DNA of 64,000 bases from the NCBI RefSeq assembly GCF_023667495.1, contig NZ_JAMOZL010000004.1, positions 186,001 through 250,000 of the forward strand, given 5' to 3'. Below the pieces are notes generated by a model. It was not told the origin of the DNA. It did no database searches and saw only the letters and a program-made list of their open reading frames with translations. The position numbers and the translations under genes are program-made. This stretch comes from Dyadobacter sp. MSC1_007. GTDB lineage: Bacteria > Bacteroidota > Bacteroidia > Cytophagales > Spirosomataceae. Below, in pieces: positions 1 through 9,172 of the stretch. Each line of letters begins with the position of its first letter. Position 1 is the first letter of the stretch.

Positions 1-204
1 GGCCGGTATCGTCGTAATCTCGTCTTCGAGAGTAACTGTTATGCCTTCTTCAATCAGTTTTTTGACCAATGGTGTCATGGTCTTGTCGTATCCTGCGACC
101 TCAAAACCGTTCGCATTAAACCACCGGGCCAATGCACTCATACCGATTCCGCCTATTCCTACAAAATAGATATATTTCCAGTTTGTCACAGAGGATGACA
201 TCAT
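1..204 (-). CDS. murC: UDP-N-acetylmuramate--L-alanine ligase, N-terminal fragment (cut by window edge)
   Basis: The first 68 codons of a gene that runs off the left edge. The translation has the glycine-rich nucleotide-binding loop FVGIGGIGMSALARW near residue 14-28, typical of MurC, which adds L-alanine to UDP-N-acetylmuramate in the cytoplasm. It begins 20 bp after murG on the same strand, the usual murG-murC order of dcw clusters. Two adjacent ATG codons (204 and 201) could be the start. The ligase centre and C-terminal domains lie outside the window, so the assignment rests on the N-terminus and gene order. Confidence 0.9.
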   Translation of the reverse strand, partial: MMSSSVTNWKYIYFVGIGGIGMSALARWFNANGFEVAGYDKTMTPLVKKLIEEGITVTLEDEITTIPA

Positions 205-224
205 GTTCAAATTCAATTCTTGGG

Positions 225-1322
225 TTATTTAATCAATTTAAAAACTTCTGTGGCAATATCACTGGCGGCATCAGGTCTTGCCAGTTTCTGAATATTCGTC
301 CTTAATTCTTTTTGACGGTCAAAATCATCCAACAAGTCCAAAGCCTTATCGACCAGAACGTCCCGTGCTTCCGAATCCTTTACGAGGATGGCTGCGTTGC
401 TATCCACCAGGTTCATCGCATTCTTCGTCTGATGGTCTTCCGACGCGTACGGAAATGGCACGAGAATAGCCGGCTTGGCGGCCAGGCACAGCTCCGATAC
501 CGATAATGCGCCCGCTCTCGAAACCACTACGTCGGCTACCGCATAGGCCAGGTCCATTGTATAAATGAAGTCGAAGGCCTGCACTTTGTCAGTCCCTAAT
601 GCTTCAATGGCAGCTTTCGCTTTGTCAATATCATTCTTTCCCGTTTGCCAGAGCACCTGATAACCGGCGTTAACCAGCTTCTCTAGCCCTGCGGCAATGC
701 TTTCGTTGATCGACCTCGCGCCCAGGCTTCCACCCATCACGAACAAGGTTTTAAGATTATCATTTAACCCAAAATGTTCGACAGCAGAGCTTCTTTTCAA
801 ATGCACATAAGTAATATCGCTCCTCACCGGATTGCCCAGCATCACTATTTTTTCTTGGGGAAAGAAGGCTTCCATGCCTGGATAGGCCACGCAGATCCTT
901 CCTGCCTTTTTGGCAAGAAACTTATTGGTAATGCCTGCATAGGAATTTTGTTCCTGGATCAACGTCGGTATACCGGCCATAGAAGCCATCATCAGCAAGG
1001 GGCCACTTGCAAAACCGCCGACGCCCACGGCTATATCCGGCTGAAAATCTTTAATAATAGCTTTCGCTTTCATCAGGCTGTTCAGCATTTTGAAAGGCAA
1101 AATCAGGTTTTCCAGGGATAAACTTCTCTTGATACCCGCAATCGGCAACCCGACAATCTTGTACCCTGCCCGGGGCACCTTTTCCATCTCCATTTTACCC
1201 AACGCACCTACAAAAAGAATCTCCGTGTCCGGCTCCTTTTGCTGCAATGCATTGGCGATCGCAATGGCCGGGTAAATATGGCCGCCGGTACCGCCTCCGC
1301 TTATGATGACTCTTTTTGCCAT
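225..1322 (-). CDS. murG: MurG, UDP-GlcNAc:undecaprenyl-pyrophosphoryl-MurNAc-pentapeptide GlcNAc transferase
   Basis: 365 residues, the normal MurG length. It turns lipid I into lipid II on the inner face of the cytoplasmic membrane. The family loop GGGTGGH is at residues 9-15, and the C-terminal half has the GT28 sugar-nucleotide region (VVSRAGALSVSEL, followed by VPFPYASEDHQ). It sits between ftsW (1 bp away) and murC (20 bp), so the three are almost surely co-transcribed. No separate promoter is visible. Nothing unusual was seen in the protein. Confidence 0.97.
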   Translation of the reverse strand: MAKRVIISGGGTGGHIYPAIAIANALQQKEPDTEILFVGALGKMEMEKVPRAGYKIVGLPIAGIKRSLSLENLILPFKMLNSLMKAKAIIKDFQPDIAVGVGGFASGPLLMMASMAGIPTLIQEQNSYAGITNKFLAKKAGRICVAYPGMEAFFPQEKIVMLGNPVRSDITYVHLKRSSAVEHFGLNDNLKTLFVMGGSLGARSINESIAAGLEKLVNAGYQVLWQTGKNDIDKAKAAIEALGTDKVQAFDFIYTMDLAYAVADVVVSRAGALSVSELCLAAKPAILVPFPYASEDHQTKNAMNLVDSNAAILVKDSEARDVLVDKALDLLDDFDRQKELRTNIQKLARPDAASDIATEVFKLIK

Positions 1323-1323
1323 T

Positions 1324-2478
1324 TTAAATTCGTTTTTCCTCGACGATTTCGCCGCGGCTTACGCTCAGGATCATGCCCATAGCAATACCTGTAAAAAGCA
1401 ATGATGTACCTCCCTGACTGAAAAACGGCAACGTTTGCCCGGTAACGGGCACCAGCCCCACGGTCACCGCCATCGCCGAAAATGCCTGGCTGACCACAAT
1501 GAATGTCAGTCCTGCCGAAAGCAATCCCCCGAAGGGTCGCTTGGTCGCTTCAATGGCTTTTAAGCCCCGGTAGAGCAGGATCAGGTAAAGTACAATTAGG
1601 ATTGTGCCGCCAAGCGTGCCGTATTCTTCTACGGCTACGGCGAAAATAAAGTCTTTCTGCGGCTCTGGGAGGAAGCGCCGTTGTCGGCTTTTGGCGACGC
1701 CTTCGCCGTATAATCCGCCGCGGGCCATCGCCATATAGGATTGTTGAGATTGATATACCACCACATCTTTATCAAAAAACGTCGCGATCCGGTTTTGGGC
1801 CGTCCCTGATCTTTGTGTGGAATTGAGCAGAATGGCTATCGTTGCAAAAAATACCAGTCCCATTGCCGTGAATGCCAGATAATGCAGTGGTACTTTTCCC
1901 ACGAACATGAGCAAAAAGCAGATTCCGGCGAGCATTACCGCCGTCGACACATTACTGGTGAAGATCAGCCCGCATACGACACCTACTAATGCCAATGGCT
2001 CCATAAAAAGCTCCCTGGTATTCCATCCGCCTTTGATATGCCGTGCCAGAATGAGCGATAAATGCGCAACCAATGCCACCTTGGCCCATTCCGAAGGCTG
2101 GAAACGTTGACCAATCACCGGTATCTCAATCCAGCGCGCCGCATCGTTGACCGACGTTCCGAAGAACATTGTGAATATGAGCAGCAATATCGAGCTCCAA
2201 ACGGCCAGGCGCGTAACGTACACGAATTTAATGTAGGGTATCCGGTGGACGAAATACATTACCCCCAGCGACAGCACACACAACAGCGCGTGCTTGTAAA
2301 GGTAATATTCGGTGTTGCCGTCCATTTGGCTGTACGCATCCTTTACGCTGGCGCTGTACACGACCACAATGCTCCATAGAAGCATAATGATCGATATCCC
2401 CCAGATCCAGGGGTCGCCTTTGAGGTTTTTGCTGAACCACGCCTGTGTATCCTCCCTTGGTTTTTGCAGGAAATCCAT
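1324..2478 (-). CDS. ftsW: FtsW, SEDS-family septal peptidoglycan glycosyltransferase
   Basis: 384 residues, with about ten hydrophobic membrane segments and the SEDS signatures AEEYG-like VAVEEYGTLGG and the C-terminal GGTSLLFTGIAMGMILSVSR. FtsW polymerises lipid II at the division site with its class B PBP partner; a candidate partner is encoded at 32085-34229 in the other half of the dcw cluster. Its stop is 1 bp before the murG start and it follows murD by 28 bp, so it belongs to the murD-ftsW-murG-murC unit. RodA is the alternative within the family, but the gene neighbourhood favours FtsW. Confidence 0.95.
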   Translation of the reverse strand: MDFLQKPREDTQAWFSKNLKGDPWIWGISIIMLLWSIVVVYSASVKDAYSQMDGNTEYYLYKHALLCVLSLGVMYFVHRIPYIKFVYVTRLAVWSSILLLIFTMFFGTSVNDAARWIEIPVIGQRFQPSEWAKVALVAHLSLILARHIKGGWNTRELFMEPLALVGVVCGLIFTSNVSTAVMLAGICFLLMFVGKVPLHYLAFTAMGLVFFATIAILLNSTQRSGTAQNRIATFFDKDVVVYQSQQSYMAMARGGLYGEGVAKSRQRRFLPEPQKDFIFAVAVEEYGTLGGTILIVLYLILLYRGLKAIEATKRPFGGLLSAGLTFIVVSQAFSAMAVTVGLVPVTGQTLPFFSQGGTSLLFTGIAMGMILSVSRGEIVEEKRI

Positions 2479-2506
2479 ATGGTATGCCGACTAATAATGG
2501 ATTGAC

Positions 2507-3853
2507 TTATTGACTGACGAGATTTTTGACCGCAGCTTTAAATTGATCCCCCCTGTCTTCGTAGTTCTTGAAAAGATCAAAACTCGCGCAGGCGGGTGAG
2601 AGAAGCACAATGTCCCCCGGAACGCCCCATTCCTGTCCTTTCGCGACAGCTTCACGGATATCCCCGGTCGTAAATATTTGTGGCACTATTCCGGAGAAAT
2701 AGTCTTTCAATTTTTCAAAACTCTTACCCAAAACGATCAAACCCTTTACTTTTTTACGTACCAACTCCTCAATCTGACTATAATCATTTCCCTTATCCAC
2801 TCCTCCGGCGATCAATATCACCGGCTGGTCAAAGCTGCCTAGTGCGTAGAACACGGAATCCACGTTGGTTGCTTTGGAGTCGTTGACGAATGTAACACCA
2901 TTAATCACCTCCACTTGTTCCAATCTATGTGGTGCATTGCTGAACGATTTCAGCCCTTCACTTATTTGCGCGCTATCCAGTCCAACGAGCTGGGCAACCG
3001 AGATTGCCGCCATGGCATTGATTGCATTGTGCGGCCCTTTGATTGGAAGCTCACTGAAATCCTGGCTGAAAATGCGGCCATTAATTTTCGAAACCAATTT
3101 CCCGTCTTTCAGGTAAGAACCGGCTTCAAGTTCCGTGGCCAGTGATATACCCAACGTCCCGACAGCAGGTTTCCGTTTATTTAATTCGGTTTGAATGACT
3201 TCGCTTTCTTCGAAATAGATCAGACGATCACTCGCTGTCTGGTTACGGATGATATTGAATTTTGAATCAACATAATTCTGAAAACTGTATCCGTAGCGGT
3301 CCAGATGGTCCGGTGTAATATTGAGAATGATTGAAATATAAGGATGAAAGTCGATGATATTATCCAGCTGAAAACTGCTGATTTCCAGCACATAATAATC
3401 AAACTGCTTTTCTGCGACCTGCCAGGCGAAGCTATCGCCGATATTCCCGGCGAGTCCGACGTTGAGGCCTGCGTTTTTCAGCAAATGGTAGGTTAACAGC
3501 GTTGTGGTTGTCTTCCCGTTGCTGCCTGTAATGGCAATCAGTTTCGCATCAGTATAGCGCGATGCAAATTCGATCTCTGAAATGACCGGTATGCTCTTTT
3601 CTCTTAGCGCAATGATCAGGGGAACGGTATCAGGAATACCAGGACTTTTCACTACAAGGTCGCAATCCAGGATTTTTTTCTCCGAATGCTGACCTTGTTC
3701 AAAAGGGATATTTTCTCTTTCTAGAATGTCAATGTACTTCTGGTGCAGCTGGCCTTTATCCGATAAAAAAACGTCAAAACCTTTGGATTTCGCGAGAATC
3801 GCGGCGCCTGCACCACTTTCTCCCCCACCCAGAATAACTACCTTTTTTTGCAC
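2507..3853 (-). CDS. murD: MurD, UDP-N-acetylmuramoyl-L-alanine--D-glutamate ligase
   Basis: Adds D-glutamate to UDP-MurNAc-L-Ala in the cytoplasm. It has the N-terminal nucleotide fold VVILGGGESGAGAAILAKSKG, the Mur-ligase P-loop ITGSNGKTTTT and the central NITPDHLDRY segment. The open frame extends upstream to 3958, but the added 35 residues resemble no MurD N-terminus. The GTG at 3853 gives VQKKVVILGGG and 448 residues, the family's usual length, so that start is chosen. It is the first gene of the distal dcw half; in most genomes it directly follows mraY, which here lies 25 kb away. Confidence 0.94.
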   Translation of the reverse strand: MQKKVVILGGGESGAGAAILAKSKGFDVFLSDKGQLHQKYIDILERENIPFEQGQHSEKKILDCDLVVKSPGIPDTVPLIIALREKSIPVISEIEFASRYTDAKLIAITGSNGKTTTTLLTYHLLKNAGLNVGLAGNIGDSFAWQVAEKQFDYYVLEISSFQLDNIIDFHPYISIILNITPDHLDRYGYSFQNYVDSKFNIIRNQTASDRLIYFEESEVIQTELNKRKPAVGTLGISLATELEAGSYLKDGKLVSKINGRIFSQDFSELPIKGPHNAINAMAAISVAQLVGLDSAQISEGLKSFSNAPHRLEQVEVINGVTFVNDSKATNVDSVFYALGSFDQPVILIAGGVDKGNDYSQIEELVRKKVKGLIVLGKSFEKLKDYFSGIVPQIFTTGDIREAVAKGQEWGVPGDIVLLSPACASFDLFKNYEDRGDQFKAAVKNLVSQ

Positions 3854-3943
3854 AAGAATCAATTTAAACGTTGAAAAAACAGCATGACTACGAAGGTAAA
3901 TCTTTTGCCGAAAAATTGCTCGGCCCACTATCAATAACCTGAA

Positions 3944-3975
3944 TAAAAAGAGAGGCACATACCATATGCCTCTCT
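3944..3975 (-). terminator. Rho-independent terminator after mscL
   Basis: An 8-bp perfect stem (3950-3957 with 3967-3974) and a short loop, followed on the minus strand by a T-rich run. It lies between the mscL stop and murD and separates the two transcription units. Confidence 0.75.
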
Positions 3976-4003
3976 CCTGATATTACCTTATGAAAGGTCT
4001 TCT

Positions 4004-4333
4004 CTACTCTTTCTTTGCCGATTCTGACAACCTTAAACGGTTGGCGACTTTCACGATCAGGAAAATAACCCACGCGATAATCAGGAACTGGATCAGCGTT
4101 TGAATGAAATTACCATACTTGATCGCCACTTCGGGTGTTTCGCCGACAGCTTCTTTCAACACGATTTTCAATTGCGTAAAATCCACACCGCCGATCAGCA
4201 GCCCGAGGACCGGATTAATAATATCTTCCACCAGTGAGGTAGTAATTTTTCCAAATGCAGCACCGATTACGACACCGACAGCGAGGTCCAGCACGTTGCC
4301 CTGGGCAATGAACGTCTTAAATTCTTTAAGCAT
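4004..4333 (-). CDS. mscL: MscL, large-conductance mechanosensitive channel
   Basis: 109 residues with the family N-terminus [26 protein letters not shown] (TM1 about residues 15-45) and a second membrane helix at about 72-97. MscL opens under membrane tension to release solutes during osmotic downshock. At 109 residues it is shorter than the usual 130-150 and ends soon after TM2, so the C-terminal cytoplasmic helical bundle is nearly absent. It is probably a single-gene unit with its own terminator at 3944-3975. It follows the DUF3078 gene by 24 bp and could be co-transcribed with it. Confidence 0.95.
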   Translation of the reverse strand: MLKEFKTFIAQGNVLDLAVGVVIGAAFGKITTSLVEDIINPVLGLLIGGVDFTQLKIVLKEAVGETPEVAIKYGNFIQTLIQFLIIAWVIFLIVKVANRLRLSESAKKE

Positions 4334-4357
4334 AACAAGTCGAGGTTAGTTGATAGA

Positions 4358-5290
4358 TTAAAAAGCGAACAGAAATCCAATGCTAAGGGCCTGGGCAAAC
4401 TGTATTTTGTTGCTTTGGTCTTCATCGTATACCATAATAGCCCCAATGTTGGCATTGACATACTTGTTGATTTTAGCGGTCAGTTGTGCATCCAGACGGT
4501 TATCTATATTCAGCGGGTGTTTGAAACTCGAAAACATCAGGTACCTGAATTTCAGGTTGACATCCTTGGCTATGTCTTTGTCAAAATTAGCCACAACCTG
4601 TATCAAAGCAGCCTCCGTGCGGACACGTTTGCCGATTGGGACGCCGTAATTTTTCTGATCCGGTGTATTGACGTATAGATCTTTATCTACCACGATCGTC
4701 TGGCGTAACGCTCCAGGCGCAACGTCAACGAAGAAGTAAGGGACCGGGCGATATTCGATACCGATCGCCTCTGTCAGATAAGCAGGTGATAATATGCCTG
4801 AAACCTTTCTTTTCACATCCGCGGAATCCTTGTCGTATTCATAACCCGCTCCGAATTGTGAAAGGAAGTTCACATTGGCAAAAAGGCTCCATTTAGGCGA
4901 AAGCTCACGGTTATATTTAGTGTCGAAAAAGATCCTGTCGACATTCTTCCGGCTTTGCTGGCCTTTATTCCGGACGATACCATACTGGCCCTGGAAGTCG
5001 TTCCGCCAGGAATTCTTACCCTTTTTTGTTTCACTTAATGCATTGAGAAAAAGACCCAGCGCAATGGAATTTACACCACCGCCCGTCCAGTTAGAACTAA
5101 AAGAGCCCTGGTTAAGATTGGCACCGAACTCAATTTTTTTCCACGCCGTGTCTCCGGGGGTTTTTAATCTTCCTGCATTGAGGGAGTTACTAAGGTCGAC
5201 CTTGTTTTGGGAGTATCCCGGTACTGTTAAAAGGGTGAGTAAGATAAGAGCAATAAAGGATGTGTGTTGGAGTTTTCCGCTCATTTTCAA
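4358..5290 (-). CDS. DUF3078 family outer-membrane beta-barrel-like protein
   Basis: 310 residues with a signal peptide of about 27 residues ending near GYSQ. The mature part is rich in alternating aromatic/polar strands and contains the DUF3078-type block WKKIEFGANLNQGSFSSNW. Such proteins occur widely in Bacteroidota and are predicted outer-membrane barrels of unknown function. The C-terminus ends SIGFLFAF, with the terminal aromatic expected for BAM-assembled barrels. The gene lies between an ECF sigma factor (upstream, 101 bp) and mscL, which does not reveal a role. Confidence 0.8.
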   Translation of the reverse strand: MKMSGKLQHTSFIALILLTLLTVPGYSQNKVDLSNSLNAGRLKTPGDTAWKKIEFGANLNQGSFSSNWTGGGVNSIALGLFLNALSETKKGKNSWRNDFQGQYGIVRNKGQQSRKNVDRIFFDTKYNRELSPKWSLFANVNFLSQFGAGYEYDKDSADVKRKVSGILSPAYLTEAIGIEYRPVPYFFVDVAPGALRQTIVVDKDLYVNTPDQKNYGVPIGKRVRTEAALIQVVANFDKDIAKDVNLKFRYLMFSSFKHPLNIDNRLDAQLTAKINKYVNANIGAIMVYDEDQSNKIQFAQALSIGFLFAF

Positions 5291-5391
5291 CGTGTTTAGT
5301 GGATCAAATTGATTAAAAGTTATCTTTTTGATTTTAGCAAGTAAAGAGGGAGCGGTTAAAGTAAAGCAATTTCTACACGTTTTAAAAGAAA

Positions 5392-5976
5392 TTAGCCGAT
5401 ACGAAATATCTCATGGTATCTTTTCCGGAGCTTTTGCTTTGACCGCATTAGCCGCATTTTAACAGCACTTTCTGTCATTTGCAACATTCGTGCGATATCG
5501 CGTATGCTGCGGTCATCGAGGTATTTAAGGTAGATCAGCGCTTTTTCTTCCAGGTTGAGCCTGCCAAGCGCCGCTTTGAGGCTTTTCAGGTCGATTTCCT
5601 CCTCAAAAATCGCGTAGAGATTGATATCGTCCTCAAAGTCTTCACATTCCTCATGTACCATCACGATTTTTCGCTTACTTATGCGCACCAGATCCATGCA
5701 ATGATTGTACGTAACGGAGAAAAGCCAGGTGGAGAATTTTGCGTCTTTCTTGAAAGTACCCATCTTGGACATGAGCTTAAGAAAAACGTCGTGCGTGATG
5801 TCTTCCGCACGGGTGGCATCTTTGGTAAAGGAAACACATTTCTTGTAGACTTTCAGGGCGTACCGCTCGTAAAGCTTCTGAAAATGACGGTTATCCTGCG
5901 ATTCCAGGAAAAGTCTAACTAATTCTTCGTCTGTCGAATTATGCTCTGCACAATTGTTAACCCCAATTTCAACCAT
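5392..5976 (-). CDS. ECF-type RNA polymerase sigma factor
   Basis: 194 residues with the two-domain layout of ECF sigma factors. Region 2 is at about residues 25-100, with the FSTWLFSVTYNHCMDLVR core-binding/-10 segment. Region 4 is at about 130-190, with LEEKALIYLKYLDDRSIRDIA and the helix-turn-helix MTESAVKMRLMRSKQKLRKR. No anti-sigma factor gene is adjacent on either side, so its trigger cannot be read from context. The preceding gene on this strand is tsf's terminator region, so it is probably transcribed alone or with DUF3078. Confidence 0.93.
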   Translation of the reverse strand: MVEIGVNNCAEHNSTDEELVRLFLESQDNRHFQKLYERYALKVYKKCVSFTKDATRAEDITHDVFLKLMSKMGTFKKDAKFSTWLFSVTYNHCMDLVRISKRKIVMVHEECEDFEDDINLYAIFEEEIDLKSLKAALGRLNLEEKALIYLKYLDDRSIRDIARMLQMTESAVKMRLMRSKQKLRKRYHEIFRIG

Positions 5977-6042
5977 TCTGCCTTAAAAAAGCCGCCGATA
6001 GCGTGTGTAGAAAATTAAATTGCATTTAACTTCCTGTAAATA

Positions 6043-6083
6043 TGAAAAAAAACGCCTGGTATCCAAATTAGATACCAGGCGTT
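6043..6083 (-). terminator. Rho-independent terminator after tsf
   Basis: A 13-bp perfect stem (6051-6063 with 6071-6083) with a 7-base loop, followed on the minus strand by eight T residues. It is a textbook terminator 26 bp after the tsf stop. Confidence 0.92.
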
Positions 6084-6108
6084 GTCAATATATTTTGTTC
6101 GGCAATCC

Positions 6109-6945
6109 TTATCCTCCGATCGAAATGCGTTTGAAAGATGACACTGTCAATCCTTTCGCAGTTTTTTCAAGCAGCTGACGGATTGTCAATGAAGAATCTT
6201 TTACAAACTCCTGGTTCAGAAGCGTATTGTCTTTGTAAAACTTCTGAAGTTTTCCCTGAGCGATTTTTTCAAGCATAGCTTCCGGCTTGCCTTCTGCTCT
6301 TGCCTGCTCTTTTCCAACTTCGATCTCACGCTCAACTGTCGCTGAATCCACACCGTCCTTGTCCAGGGCGATAGGCTTCATCGCAGCGATTTGCATGGCA
6401 ACGTCTTTACCAAGCTCAGTAACATCTGATCCGTTTACGCCGGCGAATGCTACCAATACACCTAATTTACCATTAGAGTGGATGTAAGGAACAACTTTGT
6501 CGGCAGTAACATTTTCGTAAGCAACGATTTCAAGTTTCTCTCCCAATTTACCAACCAGGTCGATGATATGCTCACTTACCGGACGACCGTCAGCAAGAGT
6601 TGCTGCAAGCAAAGCGTCTTTGTCTGCGATATTATCTGCAACTGCTTTGTCCAGAATGCTCTGAGCAAGGTTTTTGAAATCTTCAACGTTAGAAACAGGC
6701 TCGGTTTCGCAAGCAAGTGCAACCAGCTTACCATTTACACCGTCTTCGCTGATCTTGATCAGAACAGTTCCTTCGGATACAGTGTTGTCAGCGCGTTTTG
6801 CAGCTACTTTTTGTCCTTGCTTACGTAGAATATCAACGGCTTTGTCGAAATCGCCATCTGCTTCCTGCAGTGCTTTCTTACAATCCATCATGCCCGCGCC
6901 AGTCATCTGGCGGAGTTTGTTTACATCTTGTGCGGTAATTGCCAT
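6109..6945 (-). CDS. tsf: Translation elongation factor Ts
   Basis: 278 residues. EF-Ts exchanges GDP for GTP on EF-Tu. The N-terminal UBA-like domain is plain (LRQMTGAGMMDCKKALQEA, residues 11-29), followed by the core dimerisation segments and a C-terminal FVKDSSLTIRQLLE block. It follows rpsB by 182 bp rather than the usual short spacer, with a strong terminator in between (7038-7076). It may therefore have its own promoter or depend on read-through. Its own terminator is at 6043-6083. Confidence 0.98.
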   Translation of the reverse strand: MAITAQDVNKLRQMTGAGMMDCKKALQEADGDFDKAVDILRKQGQKVAAKRADNTVSEGTVLIKISEDGVNGKLVALACETEPVSNVEDFKNLAQSILDKAVADNIADKDALLAATLADGRPVSEHIIDLVGKLGEKLEIVAYENVTADKVVPYIHSNGKLGVLVAFAGVNGSDVTELGKDVAMQIAAMKPIALDKDGVDSATVEREIEVGKEQARAEGKPEAMLEKIAQGKLQKFYKDNTLLNQEFVKDSSLTIRQLLEKTAKGLTVSSFKRISIGG

Positions 6946-7037
6946 GATCTAGATAAATATTATGTATTAATGTTTGTGGTGAAAGACCCGTTAACCGTGC
7001 ATTATAAAATGGTTAAGGAATTCAATCTTAATGAATT

Positions 7038-7076
7038 TAAAAAAACTGTAGCCCATAGCAAGAGGCTATGGGCTAC
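7038..7076 (-). terminator. Rho-independent terminator or attenuator between rpsB and tsf
   Basis: A 12-bp perfect stem (7048-7059 with 7065-7076) and a 5-base loop, followed on the minus strand by a run of seven T residues. It would end rpsB transcripts 52 bp after the rpsB stop and uncouple, or attenuate, tsf expression. Confidence 0.9.
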
Positions 7077-7127
7077 TTTATCTGTTCAGATATGACAGGT
7101 TATGAAACCTATGCCATATCGCCCTTT

Positions 7128-7946
7128 TTACTCTTCATCACTTTCAGCAACCTCGACTTCGCTGGCTACTTCGGCGCGAGGTGCAACCTCTTCACCTTTG
7201 TCAGCTATGCGTTTTGCCTCTTCTTCCTCAACCAGGCGCTGATCGTCTTTATCTTGTTTGCGTTCCATCAAACCTTCTTCAATTGCTTTTCCAATTGCCA
7301 AAGTGATCAATGAGATTGCTTTGTAAGCATCGTCATTACTTGGAATCGGGAAGTCAACCAGTTCAGGGTTTGAGTTGGTATCACAGATAGCAAAAATAGG
7401 TATGTTCAATCTTTTTGCTTCTGAAACCGCAATGTGCTCGCGTTTTACATCAACGATGAAAAGGGCTGCCGGAAGGCGAGTAAGGTCCGCTACACCACCT
7501 AGTACTCTTTCCAGTTTATCCTTTTCACGTGTAAGCATCAGGCGTTCTCTTTTCGCAATATTGCTAACCGTGGTTTCGTCTTTTAGCATCTTCTCAAGAG
7601 TCTGCATTTTTTTCAAAGACTTGCGAATTGTGCCAAAGTTTGTAAGCATACCACCCAACCAGCGATCAGTTACGTAAGGCATTTTAAGGCGTTTCGCCTC
7701 TTCCGTTACGATTTCCTGAGCTTGTTTTTTAGTAGCAACAAACATGATCTTACGTCCTGAACGAACGATTTGCTTCAATGCAGCTTCTGCTTCGTTGATG
7801 CAGCTCAAAGTTTTGTTCAGGTCAATGATGTGGATCCCGTTCTTCTCCATGAAGATATATGGAGCCATACGTGGATCCCACTTGCGGGTAAGGTGGCCAA
7901 AATGCACACCTGCATCCAATAGTTCTTTATATTCTATTTGTGCCAT
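7128..7946 (-). CDS. rpsB: 30S ribosomal protein S2
   Basis: 272 residues. S2 binds the 30S body late in assembly and helps recruit S1. The conserved start (MAQIEYKELLDAGVHFGH), the MFVATKKQAQ segment, DRWLGGMLTNF and the NIPIFAICDTNSNPELVDFPIP block are all present. The C-terminus carries an acidic, low-complexity tail (about 30 residues rich in E, V and A, ending ESDEE), as in many Bacteroidota. It follows rpsI by 162 bp within a ribosomal protein gene run. Confidence 0.98.
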   Translation of the reverse strand: MAQIEYKELLDAGVHFGHLTRKWDPRMAPYIFMEKNGIHIIDLNKTLSCINEAEAALKQIVRSGRKIMFVATKKQAQEIVTEEAKRLKMPYVTDRWLGGMLTNFGTIRKSLKKMQTLEKMLKDETTVSNIAKRERLMLTREKDKLERVLGGVADLTRLPAALFIVDVKREHIAVSEAKRLNIPIFAICDTNSNPELVDFPIPSNDDAYKAISLITLAIGKAIEEGLMERKQDKDDQRLVEEEEAKRIADKGEEVAPRAEVASEVEVAESDEE

Positions 7947-8108
7947 TGCCGAATTTGATTATAAAAATGATTTTGAAATTACGCAGCACGAAGCATCGGG
8001 CACGATAAGCAACGTCTGGACAATTTTTGAGTTGAAAGTTTATGAGTCGAGAGTTCAAAAAAATGAACTTTAAACTCCTGAACTCTGAACCGCGCGGCGG
8101 ACCGCTTC

Positions 8109-8495
8109 TTAACGTTTCGAGAACTGGAATCTCTTACGAGCCTTAGCACGTCCGTATTTCTTACGCTCAACCATACGTGGGTCACGGGTAAGGAATCCTT
8201 CTTTTTTCAATGCCGGACGGAATTCTCCGTTGTACTCGCAAAGCGCGCGGGAAACAGCCATACGGATTGCTTCCGCCTGTCCTGAAATACCACCGCCTCT
8301 TACATTTACTTTAAGATCATAACCATTGCCTCCGCTGATAACGGCGAAAGGCTGCTGAAGAACAATCTGGTGTACTTCAAATGGAAAATATTCTTTGTAA
8401 TCGCGACCGTTTACTTTAATATCTCCTTTGCCTGGCGTCATATAAATACGAGCCACAGCTGTTTTTCTTCTACCTATTGTGTTGATCACTTCCAT
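8109..8495 (-). CDS. rpsI: 30S ribosomal protein S9
   Basis: 128 residues, the standard S9 length, with IGRRKTAVARIYM near the start, GGGISGQAEAIRMAVSRAL in the centre and the basic tail ending KKYGRAKARKRFQFSKR whose last residues reach the P-site tRNA. It lies 3 bp after rplM, forming the conserved rplM-rpsI operon. The region after it (7947-8108) has an imperfect inverted repeat around 8028-8087 but no convincing terminator. Confidence 0.98.
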   Translation of the reverse strand: MEVINTIGRRKTAVARIYMTPGKGDIKVNGRDYKEYFPFEVHQIVLQQPFAVISGGNGYDLKVNVRGGGISGQAEAIRMAVSRALCEYNGEFRPALKKEGFLTRDPRMVERKKYGRAKARKRFQFSKR

Positions 8496-8498
8496 GAA

Positions 8499-8942
8499 TT
8501 ACAACTGGATTTGCTTTGGTTGCTGAGCGCTGTGCGGGTGTTCTGCGGCAGCGTAAACAAACAGGTTTGTAAATAAACGACGTCCCAAACGGTTTTTTGG
8601 AAGCATACCTCTTACGGCTTTCTCGATCACACGCTCAGGGTGTTTTTCGAGCAACTCACGGGGAGTTTGAAAACGTTGACCTCCTGGGTAGCCTGTGTGA
8701 CGAACATAAATTTTGTCCGACATCTTCTTACCTGTCAACTTGATTTTATCGGCGTTGATAACAATCACGTTATCACCACAATCCACATGAGGAGTGTAGC
8801 TTGCTTTGTGTTTGCCTCTGATAATTTTAGCAATCTCGCTCGCCAAACGACCAAGAATTGCATTTTCAGCATCCACAACAACCCACTCCTTGTTTACTGT
8901 GTTTTTGTTCGCCGAGATGGTTTTGTAGCTTAACGTATCCAC
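8499..8942 (-). CDS. rplM: 50S ribosomal protein L13
   Basis: L13 is an early-assembly protein of the large subunit. The conserved blocks [35 protein letters not shown] and the C-terminal [10 protein letters not shown] are present. The frame is open to an ATG at 8972, but the ten added residues are hydrophobic and atypical. The GTG at 8942 begins [20 protein letters not shown], the form usual in this phylum, and yields 147 residues. The promoter at 9017-9047 gives a leader of about 65-70 nt before this start. Only 3 bp separate it from rpsI. Confidence 0.96.
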   Translation of the reverse strand: MDTLSYKTISANKNTVNKEWVVVDAENAILGRLASEIAKIIRGKHKASYTPHVDCGDNVIVINADKIKLTGKKMSDKIYVRHTGYPGGQRFQTPRELLEKHPERVIEKAVRGMLPKNRLGRRLFTNLFVYAAAEHPHSAQQPKQIQL

Positions 8943-9016
8943 GATTAACAAAAAAATTAAATTGATTTTCAATTATTTACACTGTAACAAGACAGTCCCA
9001 TCGCAAAATGGGAGTG

Positions 9017-9047
9017 CAAATATAGAGTTTAACAAATTGAATTACAA
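9017..9047 (-). promoter_or_regulatory. Bacteroidota-type promoter of rplM-rpsI
   Basis: On the minus strand a TATATTTG box (9017-9024) matches the -7 consensus TAnnTTTG, with a TTG -33 element at 9045-9047 and a 20-base spacer. It stands upstream of rplM. A second box of the same form, TATGTTTG, faces the other way at 9049-9056 and could serve the DUF1080 gene, though it lacks a well-placed -33 element. Confidence 0.7.
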
Positions 9048-9172
9048 GTATGTTTGAGAAATTCCTGACGAAACGCCTCAGAGCGGCTTTGCATGGCCTC
9101 AAAACCCAGCATGCAAAAGTATGAGTTGTGGGCGACAGCCTTTAATAGAACATCAAACCATTCATCCTGAAC

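Noticed and set aside
3854..3958. N-terminal extension of murD to the ATG at 3958
   Set aside because: The 35 added residues are unlike any MurD start, and the GTG at 3853 gives the family's usual length and N-terminal fold.
7947..8108. Imperfect inverted repeats between rpsI and rpsB as a ribosomal protein leader or a terminator
   Set aside because: The arms pair only partly and there is no T-run or recognisable leader structure; no support beyond AT-rich sequence.
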